DNA from: Sporosarcina sp. | GTDB taxonomy: Bacteria; Bacillota; Bacilli; Bacillales_A; Planococcaceae | Reading direction: 5' to 3' | NCBI GenBank assembly: GCA_026169375.1 | Contig: JAPFCR010000027.1 | Location: forward strand, 1 to 64,000 | Length of the DNA: 64,000 nucleotides | Notes under the pieces: generated by a model | The model's database searches: none | The model's input: only the letters and a program-made list of their open reading frames with translations | What the model was told of the DNA's origin: nothing | Translations under genes and position numbers: made by a program | Part shown: one piece after another, positions 45,561-54,030 of the stretch | Position numbering within the stretch: the stretch's first letter is position 1 | Layout of the letters: each line of letters starts with the position of its first letter

Positions 45561-45929
45561 ATGAAAAAAGTAGCGCGTGTTTTAGCGACGGAGGCAACCC
45601 TTGAACTGCTTGAATTATTAGAGTCTAAGCATGGTCCGCTCATCTTTCATCAGTCAGGTGGTTGCTGTGATGGTTCTTCACCCATGTGTTATCCAGAAGG
45701 TGATCTCATTTTAGGCGAGCAAGATGTTCTGTTAGGTAAGATTGGTCAGACGCCTTTTTACATGCACAAAAACCAATTTGACTATTGGAAGCATACTCAA
45801 TTGATTATTGATGTTGTTGATGGCCGTGGGGGAATGTTTTCAGTAGAAGGTGTTGAAGGGAAACGATTTTTAACGAGATCACGTGCTTTTACACCAGAAG
45901 AGTTAGAACAGTTAAAGAAAGAAGAGTGA
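45561..45929 (+). CDS. DUF779 protein, partner of acetaldehyde dehydrogenase
   Basis: A 122-residue protein of the DUF779 family with the conserved cysteine stretch HQSGGCCDGSSPMCYP (residues ~30-46). This family nearly always lies next to AcoD/ExaC-type aldehyde dehydrogenases and is thought to help their function. Its biochemical role is not clear. It starts nine bases after the dehydrogenase gene with a weak ribosome binding site, so translation is probably coupled. Confidence 0.85.
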   Translation: MKKVARVLATEATLELLELLESKHGPLIFHQSGGCCDGSSPMCYPEGDLILGEQDVLLGKIGQTPFYMHKNQFDYWKHTQLIIDVVDGRGGMFSVEGVEGKRFLTRSRAFTPEELEQLKKEE

Positions 45930-45933
45930 AATG

Positions 45934-45967
45934 AAAAACCATAAGGAAAGTATTCCTTATGGTTTTT
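45934..45967. terminator. Terminator after the DUF779 gene
   Basis: AAAAACCATAAGGAA and TTCCTTATGGTTTTT are perfect 15-base inverted copies around four bases, with a T-run. Confidence 0.9.
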
Positions 45968-45999
45968 CACCATGCGTTAAAAATAAATAAGCCTTCGCA

Positions 46000-46040
46000 T
46001 TGACATGATAAAAAAACTTTGATATCTTGAATTCAAGGTA
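46000..46040 (+). promoter_or_regulatory. Promoter overlapped by a second MhqR-type operator
   Basis: TTGACA (46000-46005) and TATCTT (46023-46028) have 17-base spacing. The -10 is the first arm of TATCTTGAATTCAAGGTA (46023-46040), the same palindrome as at 10676 with one changed base. Bound repressor would cover the -10. Confidence 0.8.
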
Positions 46041-46115
46041 ATTTTATAAAGTTGGAATCGGAGAACTGAAAAATCATATGTTTTTAGTTCGTCGATATGT
46101 AGGGAGGTGTTCAGT

Positions 46116-46727
46116 GTGATTCATATTTTTAAAGAAGGTAAAGACGTGTCAAAGCCAGTTTTGTTATTGTTACACGGAACGGGTGGAAATGAGGAAAGCT
46201 TGTTGCCACTTGCACAGATAATCGATCCAGACGCATCGGTTTTGAGTGTTCGTGGAAATGTTCTTGAAAACGGAATGCCACGCTTTTTTAGAAGGATTGC
46301 TAACGGCGTCTTCGATGAAGCAGATTTAATCGCAAGAACGACAGAATTACATGAATTTCTCGATGAAGCTGCAGAAAAGTATCAGTTTAACCGCGATCAT
46401 ATCATTGCAATCGGTTATTCAAATGGTGCAAATATTGCAGGAAGTTTATTATTTCATTATAAGGGAACGCTTAGAAGTGCAAGCCTACATCATCCGATGG
46501 TTCCAAGAAGAGGAATTGAATTACCGAATCTCGAAGGTACAAATGTATTTATCGCCGCAGGAAAAAATGACCCAATGTGTTCAGCAAGCGAGTCTGAAGA
46601 TTTAGATGAACTTTTGAGAAGTGCTGGTGCAAAAACTACGTTACACTGGGAGATGAACGGTCATTCGCTAACTCAAACAGAGGTTGAAGCGGCTGCGGAG
46701 TGGTATGAAGCGAATTTCGGTTCATAA
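46116..46727 (+). CDS. mhqD: MhqD-like carboxylesterase/hydrolase
   Basis: A 203-residue alpha/beta hydrolase closely following B. subtilis MhqD (LLLLHGTGGNEESLL, SVRGNVLENGMPRFFRR, LHHPMVPRRGIELP). The nucleophile is Ser in GYSNGA, with Asp in GKNDPMC and His in NGHSLT. MhqD is induced by quinones and catechol through MhqR. GTG at 46116 follows AGGGAGGTG; GTG at 46107 lies inside that site. It forms a unit with the WrbA-like gene 76 bases downstream. Confidence 0.92.
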   Translation: MIHIFKEGKDVSKPVLLLLHGTGGNEESLLPLAQIIDPDASVLSVRGNVLENGMPRFFRRIANGVFDEADLIARTTELHEFLDEAAEKYQFNRDHIIAIGYSNGANIAGSLLFHYKGTLRSASLHHPMVPRRGIELPNLEGTNVFIAAGKNDPMCSASESEDLDELLRSAGAKTTLHWEMNGHSLTQTEVEAAAEWYEANFGS

Positions 46728-46803
46728 TAACGATGCGAAGCGGTGAAGTAAAATGGATTTGTATAGAATGTTTGGAAATGTTAGTTCGAAAGGAATGGAT
46801 AAA

Positions 46804-47415
46804 ATGACAAAAGCAGTAGTAGTTTATTACAGTTCTGGTGGTACGAATTATCAATTAGCGAAATGGGCAGAAGAAGGTGCAAGAGAAGCTGGAGCAGACG
46901 TGAAAGTTGTTAAAATACCTGAGACAGCGCCACAAGCTGCAGTCGATTCGAATGAAGGATGGAAAGCACACGCAGAAGCAACGAAAGATGTTCCTGAAGT
47001 AACACCACAAGATTTGGTCGATGCAGACGCAATCATCTTTAGTGCACCAACACGTTTTGGAAATATTTCAAGCCAAGTACAAAGCTTCATCGATACATTA
47101 GGTGGCGTTTGGGCACAAGGACAATTAGCGAATAAAGCAGTAAGTGCGATGTCATCAGCTCAAAACGTTCATGGCGGACAAGAAGCAACGATTTTATCAC
47201 TTTACACAACGATGTATCACTGGGGAGCAATTGTTGCAGCACCTGGATTTACGGATGCGAGCGCATTCGGAGCAGGCGGTAACCCGTATGGAACGAGTGT
47301 AACGGTTGGACAAGATGGTAAAATTGTTGAAGATGAAGAAGCTATTAAAGCAGCTGTTGCGTATCAAGCGAAACGTACAGTAAATGTAGCTAAAGCACTG
47401 AAGCATTTAGAGTAA
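46804..47415 (+). CDS. WrbA-family NAD(P)H:quinone oxidoreductase
   Basis: A 203-residue flavodoxin-fold protein of the type IV quinone reductases. FMN-binding stretches are YYSSGGTNYQLA near the start, SAPTRFGNISSQVQSF and SSAQNVHGGQEATILS. It reduces quinones by two electrons and avoids semiquinone radicals. ATG 46804 follows GAAAGGA; longer in-frame starts have no ribosome site. Behind mhqD and its MhqR-type palindrome, it takes the place of the MhqN-type reductase of B. subtilis. Confidence 0.9.
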   Translation: MTKAVVVYYSSGGTNYQLAKWAEEGAREAGADVKVVKIPETAPQAAVDSNEGWKAHAEATKDVPEVTPQDLVDADAIIFSAPTRFGNISSQVQSFIDTLGGVWAQGQLANKAVSAMSSAQNVHGGQEATILSLYTTMYHWGAIVAAPGFTDASAFGAGGNPYGTSVTVGQDGKIVEDEEAIKAAVAYQAKRTVNVAKALKHLE

Positions 47416-47446
47416 TACTGAATTCAATTTAATGAGTAGTATGAGA

Positions 47447-47483
47447 AAAGCCATGAAACATTAATCAGTTTCATGGCTTTTTA
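47447..47483. terminator. Bidirectional terminator between wrbA-like and prsA
   Basis: AAAAGCCATGAAAC pairs with GTTTCATGGCTTTT around eight bases, with runs of A and T outside. Confidence 0.9.
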
Positions 47484-47491
47484 TTGAGTTC

Positions 47492-48370
47492 TTATTCAAA
47501 TAAGATGTTTTTAATATCATATTCTTCGCGTTTTTCTTCTAACCATGTGACGTATTCGGCTTGCATTTTATCTTCTACAAGCTTTTCTTTAATCTCATCC
47601 GCATGGTCTTCGAGAGTTGCTTCTTTTGCTTCTTTTTTATCTAACACTTCAATAATGTGATAGCCAAAGTCGCTTTTAACTGGTTCGCTAATATCGCCAA
47701 CTTTCATAGAGAAAGCTTTTTCTTCAAACTCAGGTACCATTTCTCCGCGTGAGAAGAATCCTAAATCTCCACCCATTTCTGCTGAGCTGTCTGAAGAGTG
47801 TTCTTTCGCTAGTTCAGCAAAATCTGCACCATCTTTTAATTTTTCATAAAGTTCATTTGCTAATTCTTTATCTTCTTTTTCTACTAAAATATGTCTTGCT
47901 TCAACTGCTTCCGGTGTATCGTATGTTTCTTTGTTTTCTGTGAAGTATGCTTTAAGCTCTTCGTCAGTGATTTCAACCAGTGGTTCCATTAGTTTACGAA
48001 TAGACAAATACTGAATTACATCATCTCTAAAGTCTTGTTCTGTCATACCACTTTGCTCTAATCCTGCTTCAAACGTTTCTTCACCGCCAGCATTTTCGAT
48101 GAAAAGTTCTACTTCCTCATCTACTGCTTCTTCTGGAATTTTAATGTCTTCTTTTTTAATTTCAAGCTCTACAATTTTTTCGTCGATTAAAGCTTCAACA
48201 GCCTGAGGACCTGAGGCTTTTACGAGTACGTCATAAAGATCGTCTGCCGTAATTTTCTCTCCATCTACAGTTGCGACTGTTTCACTATTGTTCGAACAAC
48301 CTGCTAGTCCAAGTAAAGCAACCGCCAAGAGTCCGACGATAATTTTCTTGTTAAACCATTTCTTTGCCAT
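47492..48370 (-). CDS. prsA: PrsA foldase lipoprotein (peptidyl-prolyl isomerase)
   Basis: A 292-residue membrane-anchored foldase that helps exported proteins fold outside the membrane. It has a basic start, a hydrophobic stretch and the lipobox LAGC with Cys25 lipid-modified. The central parvulin domain (about residues 145-240) shows ARHILVE, MGGDLGFFSRGEMVPEF and FGYHIIEV. ATG 48370 follows TTGGAGG. A TGC-TATACT extended -10 on the minus strand (48467-48462) is a possible promoter. The 48371-48723 gap shows nothing else. Confidence 0.93.
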   Translation of the reverse strand: MAKKWFNKKIIVGLLAVALLGLAGCSNNSETVATVDGEKITADDLYDVLVKASGPQAVEALIDEKIVELEIKKEDIKIPEEAVDEEVELFIENAGGEETFEAGLEQSGMTEQDFRDDVIQYLSIRKLMEPLVEITDEELKAYFTENKETYDTPEAVEARHILVEKEDKELANELYEKLKDGADFAELAKEHSSDSSAEMGGDLGFFSRGEMVPEFEEKAFSMKVGDISEPVKSDFGYHIIEVLDKKEAKEATLEDHADEIKEKLVEDKMQAEYVTWLEEKREEYDIKNILFE

Positions 48371-48723
48371 GAATTTCTTGCCTCCAATATCTTCAATCTG
48401 AATCAACCTTAACTTATACGTATGAACAAAGGATTAATAAAATGCAATTGATTCTTTTATCAGTATAGCACGAATACAATTAATATCGAGATAAATTGAT
48501 AGCCAAAGTCGTATAGAAATACTTCTCAATTGTCATGCCAATGTGTTGTTTTGCAAGCAATTATTTTATAAACATGCCTCCAAGTTCTTCAATGAATATG
48601 AGATTTACCCCCTACATTGTTGTTTGAAACACTACCGATATATAAACTTTTGTAGATGGTGTTCTCAGTTTGTGAAAAACGTCTCTACCATAAATGGACG
48701 TCTAAGATGCTTTAAGGTTTCAG

Positions 48724-49116
48724 TTATAAAAATCTCTTTCTCACTTCAGGAGAAGGAAGCGTACAAGAATCTTCTCTTTTTCCGAACCATTTGTACCGAT
48801 TTTTAGCAAAATAGTTATAAAAGTAGTCACGAATTGGTCTCGGGACGAGTATAAATAGAAAGAGAAGATGCCATAATCCATCAAGTTTTTTAGCAATATG
48901 TAAAGCAGCTGACGACTGCGTATATATTTTGTTTTTTTCAATGAGCACGACGCTATCTTCGTCTTCAGAAATCCCATGCTGCTTTTTTAGCTGCAATCCT
49001 TTTTCACTTTGTAGGGAAGTAAAATGGAAATATGCAGATGGATCTCGTTGAATAATGAACTGGACAGACGCATCACAAAAGTTACAATCGCCATCGAATA
49101 AAACAATTCGTTTCAT
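48724..49116 (-). CDS. DCC-family thiol-disulfide oxidoreductase (YuxK-like)
   Basis: A 130-residue protein with the family signature DGDCNFC at residues 8-14 (Cys11, Cys14), a probable redox pair on a thioredoxin-like fold, and the later segment IRDYFYNYFAKNRYKWFG. Members are called DUF393 or DCC proteins, and their substrates are not known. It stands alone between prsA and a small unknown gene. ATG 49116 is preceded by GGAGGTTTTTAAT. Confidence 0.88.
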   Translation of the reverse strand: MKRIVLFDGDCNFCDASVQFIIQRDPSAYFHFTSLQSEKGLQLKKQHGISEDEDSVVLIEKNKIYTQSSAALHIAKKLDGLWHLLFLFILVPRPIRDYFYNYFAKNRYKWFGKREDSCTLPSPEVRKRFL

Positions 49117-49300
49117 ATTAAAAACCTCCTCGTCTTTTTAGTATATCCACTTTATTTTTTAAATGTATTTAAATTAAACTTAATCATTAAATATGCCTAG
49201 TCTATGTTTAAGAGTTATATAAAAAAGGAATAGAAGAAAAAGAAGATTAATTTCCATTGCAATTTGGCCACGGTTAAAATGTATAAGGAGTTGATCAGAG

Positions 49301-49486
49301 ATGGTTTATTTTCCTGTGGATCCAGAAGAAATGGCAAAAAGAACGGATGGAAATATCGATGCAATCCTCCAAATGATTGAAGAAGGCTCGCCAATCTTTG
49401 AGTCATATACTTATGAGGAAGATGGTGTTTTTAAGAGAAAGAAAACCCATCAGGCAGGGGAAGAGTTGCCTGAGACGTACCAATGA
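49301..49486 (+). CDS. Small acidic protein of unknown function
   Basis: A 61-residue protein rich in Glu and Asp (VDPEEMAKRTDGN, EEGSPIFESYTYEEDG) with a basic stretch FKRKKTH. It has a good ribosome binding site (AAGGAGTTGATCAG) and a terminator directly after it, so it is probably a real gene. I do not recognise a family. No membrane segment is present. Confidence 0.6.
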   Translation: MVYFPVDPEEMAKRTDGNIDAILQMIEEGSPIFESYTYEEDGVFKRKKTHQAGEELPETYQ

Positions 49487-49509
49487 AAAGTGAATATTAA
49501 CTTTGTGAT

Positions 49510-49546
49510 GCCCAGGAATCGTTATGTTCTTGGGCTTTTCTTTTTA
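49510..49546 (+). terminator. Terminator after the small acidic gene
   Basis: GCCCAGGAA (49510-49518) pairs with TTCTTGGGC (49527-49535) with one G-T pair, followed by TTTTCTTTTT. Confidence 0.8.
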
Positions 49547-49633
49547 AAAGAAGATGAAACAAAAGGAAGATGAAAACGTATACTTAAACAAGGGGATTTT
49601 TTGTACATTTTAAGTAAGGGGGGAGAGAGTCAA

Positions 49634-50260
49634 ATGAATCATTTTTTAACAATCTGGACGAAACCAGACGCGACATTACGTGACATGATTGACGAAAAAT
49701 CAATCGGGTACGGAATTTTAGTTGTTATGTTAAGTGGATTAGGCTCAAGTGTGTTTGTTTTTGCAGATAATGGAGTTATGGAAGGTTTTTCTTTACCGGC
49801 GATTCTTTTCATTTCGATCGTTTTAACAATGATTGGCAGTATCCCATTTTACTTTTTCAATGCAGGTGTTTATTTATTAATCGGCAAAATGCTTGGCGGA
49901 CGGGGTAGATATAAACAAATTTGTATGGCAACGGCAAGTGGTTCGCTACCAATGATCGGTCTTTGGCCGGTATCGATTCTTGCGCTCGTACTCTACGGAA
50001 AAAGTTTGTATGCTGAAGTGCTCAATCCTTTTGCAGTGACGAATATGTCGGGTGTCTTTTATATTTTTTACATGCTCATAACGTTAGGTTTATCAATTTA
50101 TGGAATTGTTATTCTTTCAAAAGGGCTTGGTTATGCACATCAGTTCTCGGCTTTAAGAGGATTTGGGGCGATTATGATTTACGCGGGGATTATGTTTGTC
50201 ATTATTTTTGTTGTTGCTATCGTGGCATTAGTCATTGGGGTGTCAATTTTAACTATGTAA
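49634..50260 (+). CDS. Yip1-domain membrane protein
   Basis: A 208-residue protein of the Yip1 (PF04893) type. A short polar N-terminus (FLTIWTKPDATLRDMID) is followed by five hydrophobic segments, with the loop GKMLGGRGRYKQICMATASGSLPM between the second and third (given here as two motifs, GKMLGGRG and KQICMATASG). ATG 49634 is preferred, because AAGGGGGGAGAGA lies before it. The function of bacterial members is unknown. cotD-like lies downstream in the same direction. Confidence 0.75.
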   Translation: MNHFLTIWTKPDATLRDMIDEKSIGYGILVVMLSGLGSSVFVFADNGVMEGFSLPAILFISIVLTMIGSIPFYFFNAGVYLLIGKMLGGRGRYKQICMATASGSLPMIGLWPVSILALVLYGKSLYAEVLNPFAVTNMSGVFYIFYMLITLGLSIYGIVILSKGLGYAHQFSALRGFGAIMIYAGIMFVIIFVVAIVALVIGVSILTM

Positions 50261-50340
50261 TTAAAAAATGAATTCTCTTAGCCTTTTGCCCGTGTATATG
50301 AATTCTTTTCGCATGTACTAGAGAGGAGGAGGTGATGAGA

Positions 50341-50661
50341 ATGATGAATTATGGAAACTTTCAAGGACCTCATCAAGGGATGCATCATGGGATGCAACAA
50401 GTAGAACCGATTGTTTGTCCACCAGAATATTGTGTGCGAGACGAGTTTATGCCGCGTGAAGTCCCGGTTATTCACCCGATTGTAAATGTGAATCGTCAAC
50501 ACTATGTAGATATTCCAAGACACTATTATACGGAAACGACTGAAAACGTAATGGGGGCTCCTATGATGGGGCGTCCGGGTTGTGGACCAGAATGTGGCGG
50601 AGGATTTGGCCATGGTTTCGGAAGAGAGTTTAATGAATGTGAACGTTTTGGGTGGAGGTAA
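50341..50661 (+). CDS. cotD: CotD-family spore coat protein
   Basis: A 106-residue protein rich in His, Met, Gly and Tyr. The segment PIVCPPEYCVRDEF then VPVIHPIVNVNRQHYVDI follows inner-coat CotD proteins of Bacillus (PIVHPTHCC, HIHPQHTTNVNHQHF). The C-terminal tail is Gly/Cys-rich (GCGPECGGGFGHGFG). CotD is made in the mother cell late in sporulation. ATG 50341 follows the strong AGGAGGAGGTGA. CATGTACTA (50312-50320) resembles a sigmaK -10, but no clear -35 is seen. Its presence indicates a spore former. Confidence 0.75.
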   Translation: MMNYGNFQGPHQGMHHGMQQVEPIVCPPEYCVRDEFMPREVPVIHPIVNVNRQHYVDIPRHYYTETTENVMGAPMMGRPGCGPECGGGFGHGFGREFNECERFGWR

Positions 50662-50711
50662 CCTCGAATTATGGTAAAATGAAATGACTATAATTATTGA
50701 GGGTGAACTGG

Positions 50712-50894
50712 TTGCGAGCGTTCAAATTCATGATTCCGATTATGATCATCGTTGCCTGGGCAAGCTGGGCATTGTTAAGTCGGAATTATTCAGATGTTCC
50801 CGAAACAACGCGCCTTTATATTACAATTGGTGCGGTACTTGGAAGTGGAATTATCTCTTATTTCCTCTTTCCAGAAGATGAAGAAAAAAGATAA
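50712..50894 (+). CDS. Small two-helix membrane protein
   Basis: A 60-residue protein with two hydrophobic segments (FMIPIMIIVAWASWALL and LYITIGAVLGSGIISYFL) and a charged end (PEDEEKR). The start is uncertain; TTG at 50712 is favoured because GAGGGTGA lies just upstream, while TTG 50697 and GTG 50703 are alternatives. An overlapping frame at 50684 encodes a far less plausible protein. A terminator follows directly. Family unknown. Confidence 0.65.
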   Translation: MRAFKFMIPIMIIVAWASWALLSRNYSDVPETTRLYITIGAVLGSGIISYFLFPEDEEKR

Positions 50895-50901
50895 GCAAGA
50901 T

Positions 50902-50936
50902 AAACCGATGGCGATTTTCATAGGCCATCGGTTTTT
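50902..50936 (+). terminator. Terminator after the two-helix protein gene
   Basis: AAACCGATGGC pairs with GCCATCGGTTT around ten bases, followed by TTGTTTT. Confidence 0.9.
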
Positions 50937-51045
50937 GTTTTAAAAAGCTTGAAACTAATGGAGACGGGTACCGTATATAAGAGAGAAGTATTTTGTATGA
51001 AATGAAAGTATTACTCATAAACTTTAGAGGGAAAAGGGTGTTTTT

Positions 51046-52746
51046 ATGTTAAGTTTAATCATTTTCTCCGTCGTCATAGGGGTGGTTTCAAGTTTGATTC
51101 TCGTTCCTTTTACGATGAAAGAGAAAGAGACGGAAAAGGAAAAAGAACTCCGACTGAATCCATGGTCTGTATTGATTGTTACGGCCCTATTGGTGTCTAG
51201 CATTTTATTTGGGGTTTATTATTTTACGAACTTTGACCGTAATTGGTCTTCTTTATGGATTGTATTTCTTGTTGTTACGTTTTTAGGTGGGGTCATCGCG
51301 AGTCAACTCGCTAAGAAATCGGAAGGCCAAGTGAAAGGCATTCTATTTTTAGTTGCGCTTTTCATAGGTATATATGTAGTGAGTGCTCCGCTCTTTAATG
51401 CAAATAAGAAGTTTGAACAAGTTGAAATGGATCAGCAAACAGAAATTGAAGCATTCGATGAAGCGAAAACGCCAGCAAGTGTCCCACCAAAATTTGCGCG
51501 TAATAAAATGAAAAAAGCATTCGGCCAAGTTTCGAATACAAGTTATTATGAGCTTGGCAATTTACAAATTCAAAAAGTAAATGATGAATATGTGTATATT
51601 GCGCCTGTTGAGTTTTCAAGTCTATTTAAATGGTGGAATGGAAAGACGATTCCTGGCTACTTTAAAATGAGTGCAACAAACGCGTCGGATAATCCAAAGT
51701 TTATAAAAGTCGATATGTCGTATACGCCTTCTTCTTACTTGCATAAAAATGTTATTCGTCATATGCGCATGAATAACCCGAAACTTATTTTTTACGGGGA
51801 TGTACAGTTAGAAATTGATGAAGATGGCAAGCCTTTCTATATCCGCTCTTATGGTGACTTTGTGACGGCTCGGAATGGCTTTGAAGCGCAAGGTATTGTT
51901 GCGGTAGATGCGACAAATGGTGCATTTAAACAATATGCACTCGCTGATATTCCCGCATTTATTGACGGGGCAGTTGCGCCTGAAGCGGTGAGTTTACAAA
52001 ATAGTTATTTTGGAAAGTATATTCATGGGTTTTGGAATTCAGTATTTGGGAAACGCGATGTGAAGATTCCTTCTGATGAAGGGACCGTTGCTAATGTGAG
52101 TCCGATCTTCGATGAGCATGGGGATATGTATTATTTTACTGACTTCACAAGTCCTAAAGAAGAAGTTGATTCAATGCTCGGTTATGCGTTAACAAATGGA
52201 CGAACAGGGAAGGCTACTTATTACACAGGAAATTTAGAAGAGTCTTATATGGATTCGCAAGGTGCTTTACAGATTATTGAAAAGAAATTCATAGAGAAGA
52301 AGTGGAATGGTGAGATGCCGGTGCTTTATAATTTCTACGAACAAGCAAGTTGGCTCACACCTGTACTCGATTCGAATGGCTTCTTACAAAATTACTTTAT
52401 CGTGTCAGCTGCAAACCCAGAAATTGCAGTGTATGGAAACACGCCAAATGAAGCCTTAAAGCTCTATAAAACGGCTTTACAACGCCAGGGCAGCACAGTA
52501 GACGGTAGTTCCAAAGCTGAAGAAAACAAAGCAACCATTGTTGTGAAAAGAGTTTATAAAGAAGCGTTAGAAGACTTCACGATTGTTTCAATTTTAGCGG
52601 AGGATGGACGTAATTTCTTAATTTCTTCCGAAGTGATGCCTTTAGCAGTTTATATTCAAGAAGATGATGAGTTGTCGGTCACTTACTCAGAAACGGGAGA
52701 GTTATTTTTACCAGTGAAAGAGCTAATCAATCATAGCATGGAATAA
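51046..52746 (+). CDS. Large membrane protein of unknown function
   Basis: A 566-residue protein I do not recognise. Residues 1-125 contain four hydrophobic segments (at about 1-22, 40-60, 66-86 and 99-116) separated by charged loops. The remaining ~440 residues are soluble and largely beta-looking, with YIAPVEFSSLFKWWNG, YGDVQLEIDEDGKPFYIRSY and YFTDFTSPKEEV. The fold of the large part and its side of the membrane cannot be told. ATG 51046 has a weak site (AGAGGGAAAAGG). It ends 224 bases before ctsR with nothing else between. Confidence 0.7.
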   Translation: MLSLIIFSVVIGVVSSLILVPFTMKEKETEKEKELRLNPWSVLIVTALLVSSILFGVYYFTNFDRNWSSLWIVFLVVTFLGGVIASQLAKKSEGQVKGILFLVALFIGIYVVSAPLFNANKKFEQVEMDQQTEIEAFDEAKTPASVPPKFARNKMKKAFGQVSNTSYYELGNLQIQKVNDEYVYIAPVEFSSLFKWWNGKTIPGYFKMSATNASDNPKFIKVDMSYTPSSYLHKNVIRHMRMNNPKLIFYGDVQLEIDEDGKPFYIRSYGDFVTARNGFEAQGIVAVDATNGAFKQYALADIPAFIDGAVAPEAVSLQNSYFGKYIHGFWNSVFGKRDVKIPSDEGTVANVSPIFDEHGDMYYFTDFTSPKEEVDSMLGYALTNGRTGKATYYTGNLEESYMDSQGALQIIEKKFIEKKWNGEMPVLYNFYEQASWLTPVLDSNGFLQNYFIVSAANPEIAVYGNTPNEALKLYKTALQRQGSTVDGSSKAEENKATIVVKRVYKEALEDFTIVSILAEDGRNFLISSEVMPLAVYIQEDDELSVTYSETGELFLPVKELINHSME

Positions 52747-52885
52747 TCTGGCATAAGTATTCATGTACTTAAGTATGTTCACACGATAGCAATTCGTATG
52801 AGGGGGAGACGCATTTCCTTCTTGTACGATTGTTTCTTAATAGGTGAAAATGCAAGGAACCAATTTTGAAAAGTATTCATTTTGA

Positions 52886-52939
52886 TTGCGCCGTTGTCTG
52901 TTCGATTGTACAATTAAGTCAAAGATAGTCAAAGTCAAT
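52886..52939 (+). promoter_or_regulatory. ctsR operon promoter with CtsR box
   Basis: TTGCGC (52886-52891) and TACAAT (52909-52914) have 17-base spacing. AGTCAAAGATAGTCAAA (52917-52933), a CtsR heptad pair with a third partial GTCAAT, follows at the expected start of transcription. CtsR thus represses its own operon, as in other Bacillales. Confidence 0.8.
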
Positions 52940-52970
52940 AACGATACTCAAAATGAAAGAGGTGAAGAAA

Positions 52971-53441
52971 ATGAGAAGTATTTCTGACATTATTGAAGGA
53001 TATTTGAAGGCGATTATCGAAGAAGAACAGAACGGCGTAATTGAAATTAAAAGAAGTGAAGTGGCGGAGAAGTTTGAATGTGTCCCTTCACAAATCAATT
53101 ATGTTATTAATACAAGGTTTACTGCGGAACGTGGTTATGCGGTGGAATCCAAGAGGGGCGGCGGTGGCTATATTCGAATTTTTCGTGTCCAGGCGAATAC
53201 ACAAAAAGATTTAATCGATCATATTTTGTCAGGATTTACGTCAGGCGTATCGCAAACGATGGCGCTCGATATTGTTTATCGACTACTAGAAGAAGAAGTG
53301 ATTACAATTCGAGAGTCTAAATTGATTCTAGCCGCTGTTGAACGAGAGACGATTCGCATTCCGTTACCGCAACGCGATGAATTACGCGCACGGATTTTAC
53401 AGGCGATGCTCAAGACGCTGTTGTACGAAGAATCACAATGA
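52971..53441 (+). CDS. ctsR: Class III stress repressor CtsR
   Basis: A 156-residue repressor of clp genes. The N-terminal winged helix-turn-helix (RSEVAEKFECVPSQINYVI) is followed by the glycine-rich wing RGGGGYIRI, which serves as the heat sensor in this family. The C-terminal part is the dimerisation domain recognised by the McsB arginine kinase. ATG 52971 follows AAAGAGGTGAAG. It heads the ctsR-mcsA-mcsB-clpC operon. Confidence 0.96.
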   Translation: MRSISDIIEGYLKAIIEEEQNGVIEIKRSEVAEKFECVPSQINYVINTRFTAERGYAVESKRGGGGYIRIFRVQANTQKDLIDHILSGFTSGVSQTMALDIVYRLLEEEVITIRESKLILAAVERETIRIPLPQRDELRARILQAMLKTLLYEESQ

Positions 53442-53475
53442 ACGTGAAAACTATATGTTGGTGAGGTGGCATAGA

Positions 53476-54030
53476 TTGCTATGTGAAAACTGTAAAGAAC
53501 GACCAGCATCTGTCGTCATTACGAAAGGATATATGGGCGAATCGGTCGAGCATCATCTTTGTGAAAAATGTGCTTTTCAATCGGAAGCATTTCACTTAGG
53601 AATTAATGAAGAGCCGATGTCCATTCAACAATTTTTATCCCATTGGTTTGGTGGGGGAGATCCATTCCAAACACAACCGAAAAAAAAGGAATCTGAAGTA
53701 CAGCAACTAGAATGTCCTGATTGTCTATTAACGTATGAAAAGTTTTTAGACATTGGAAAATTTGGCTGTTCAACTTGTTACGATACGTTTAGGGAACGCC
53801 TTCCACATGTGTTAGGAAAACTACATAGTGGGAAATCAGCCCATACCGGGAAAATTCCAGTTTCATTTAATCAATTATATGCAATCAAACGAAAAATTGA
53901 AGAAGTCCGAACGAAAATGCAAGAAGCAGTGGATGCAGAGAGGTTTGAAGACGCCGCCATTTTACGTGATGAAGCCAACCGTTTACAAGAGCAGCTTGAA
54001 GATGGAGGTGAAGCGTCAAATGTCGATTGA
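53476..54030 (+). CDS. mcsA: McsA, activator of the McsB protein arginine kinase
   Basis: A 184-residue zinc-binding protein. Four CXXC pairs are present: CENC near the start, CEKC, CPDC and CSTC. A UVR domain closes the protein (residues ~140-175; IEEVRTKMQEAVDAERFEDAA in two parts). It activates McsB and modulates CtsR. TTG 53476 is chosen, because GGTGAGGTGG is six bases upstream and it gives MLCENC, the usual N-terminus. Its end overlaps mcsB by 11 bases. Confidence 0.93.
   Translation: MLCENCKERPASVVITKGYMGESVEHHLCEKCAFQSEAFHLGINEEPMSIQQFLSHWFGGGDPFQTQPKKKESEVQQLECPDCLLTYEKFLDIGKFGCSTCYDTFRERLPHVLGKLHSGKSAHTGKIPVSFNQLYAIKRKIEEVRTKMQEAVDAERFEDAAILRDEANRLQEQLEDGGEASNVD

Noticed and set aside
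50684..50881. 65-codon frame overlapping the small two-helix protein
   Set aside because: Its product lacks membrane or other coherent features; the +1 frame encodes a plausible two-helix protein ending before a terminator.
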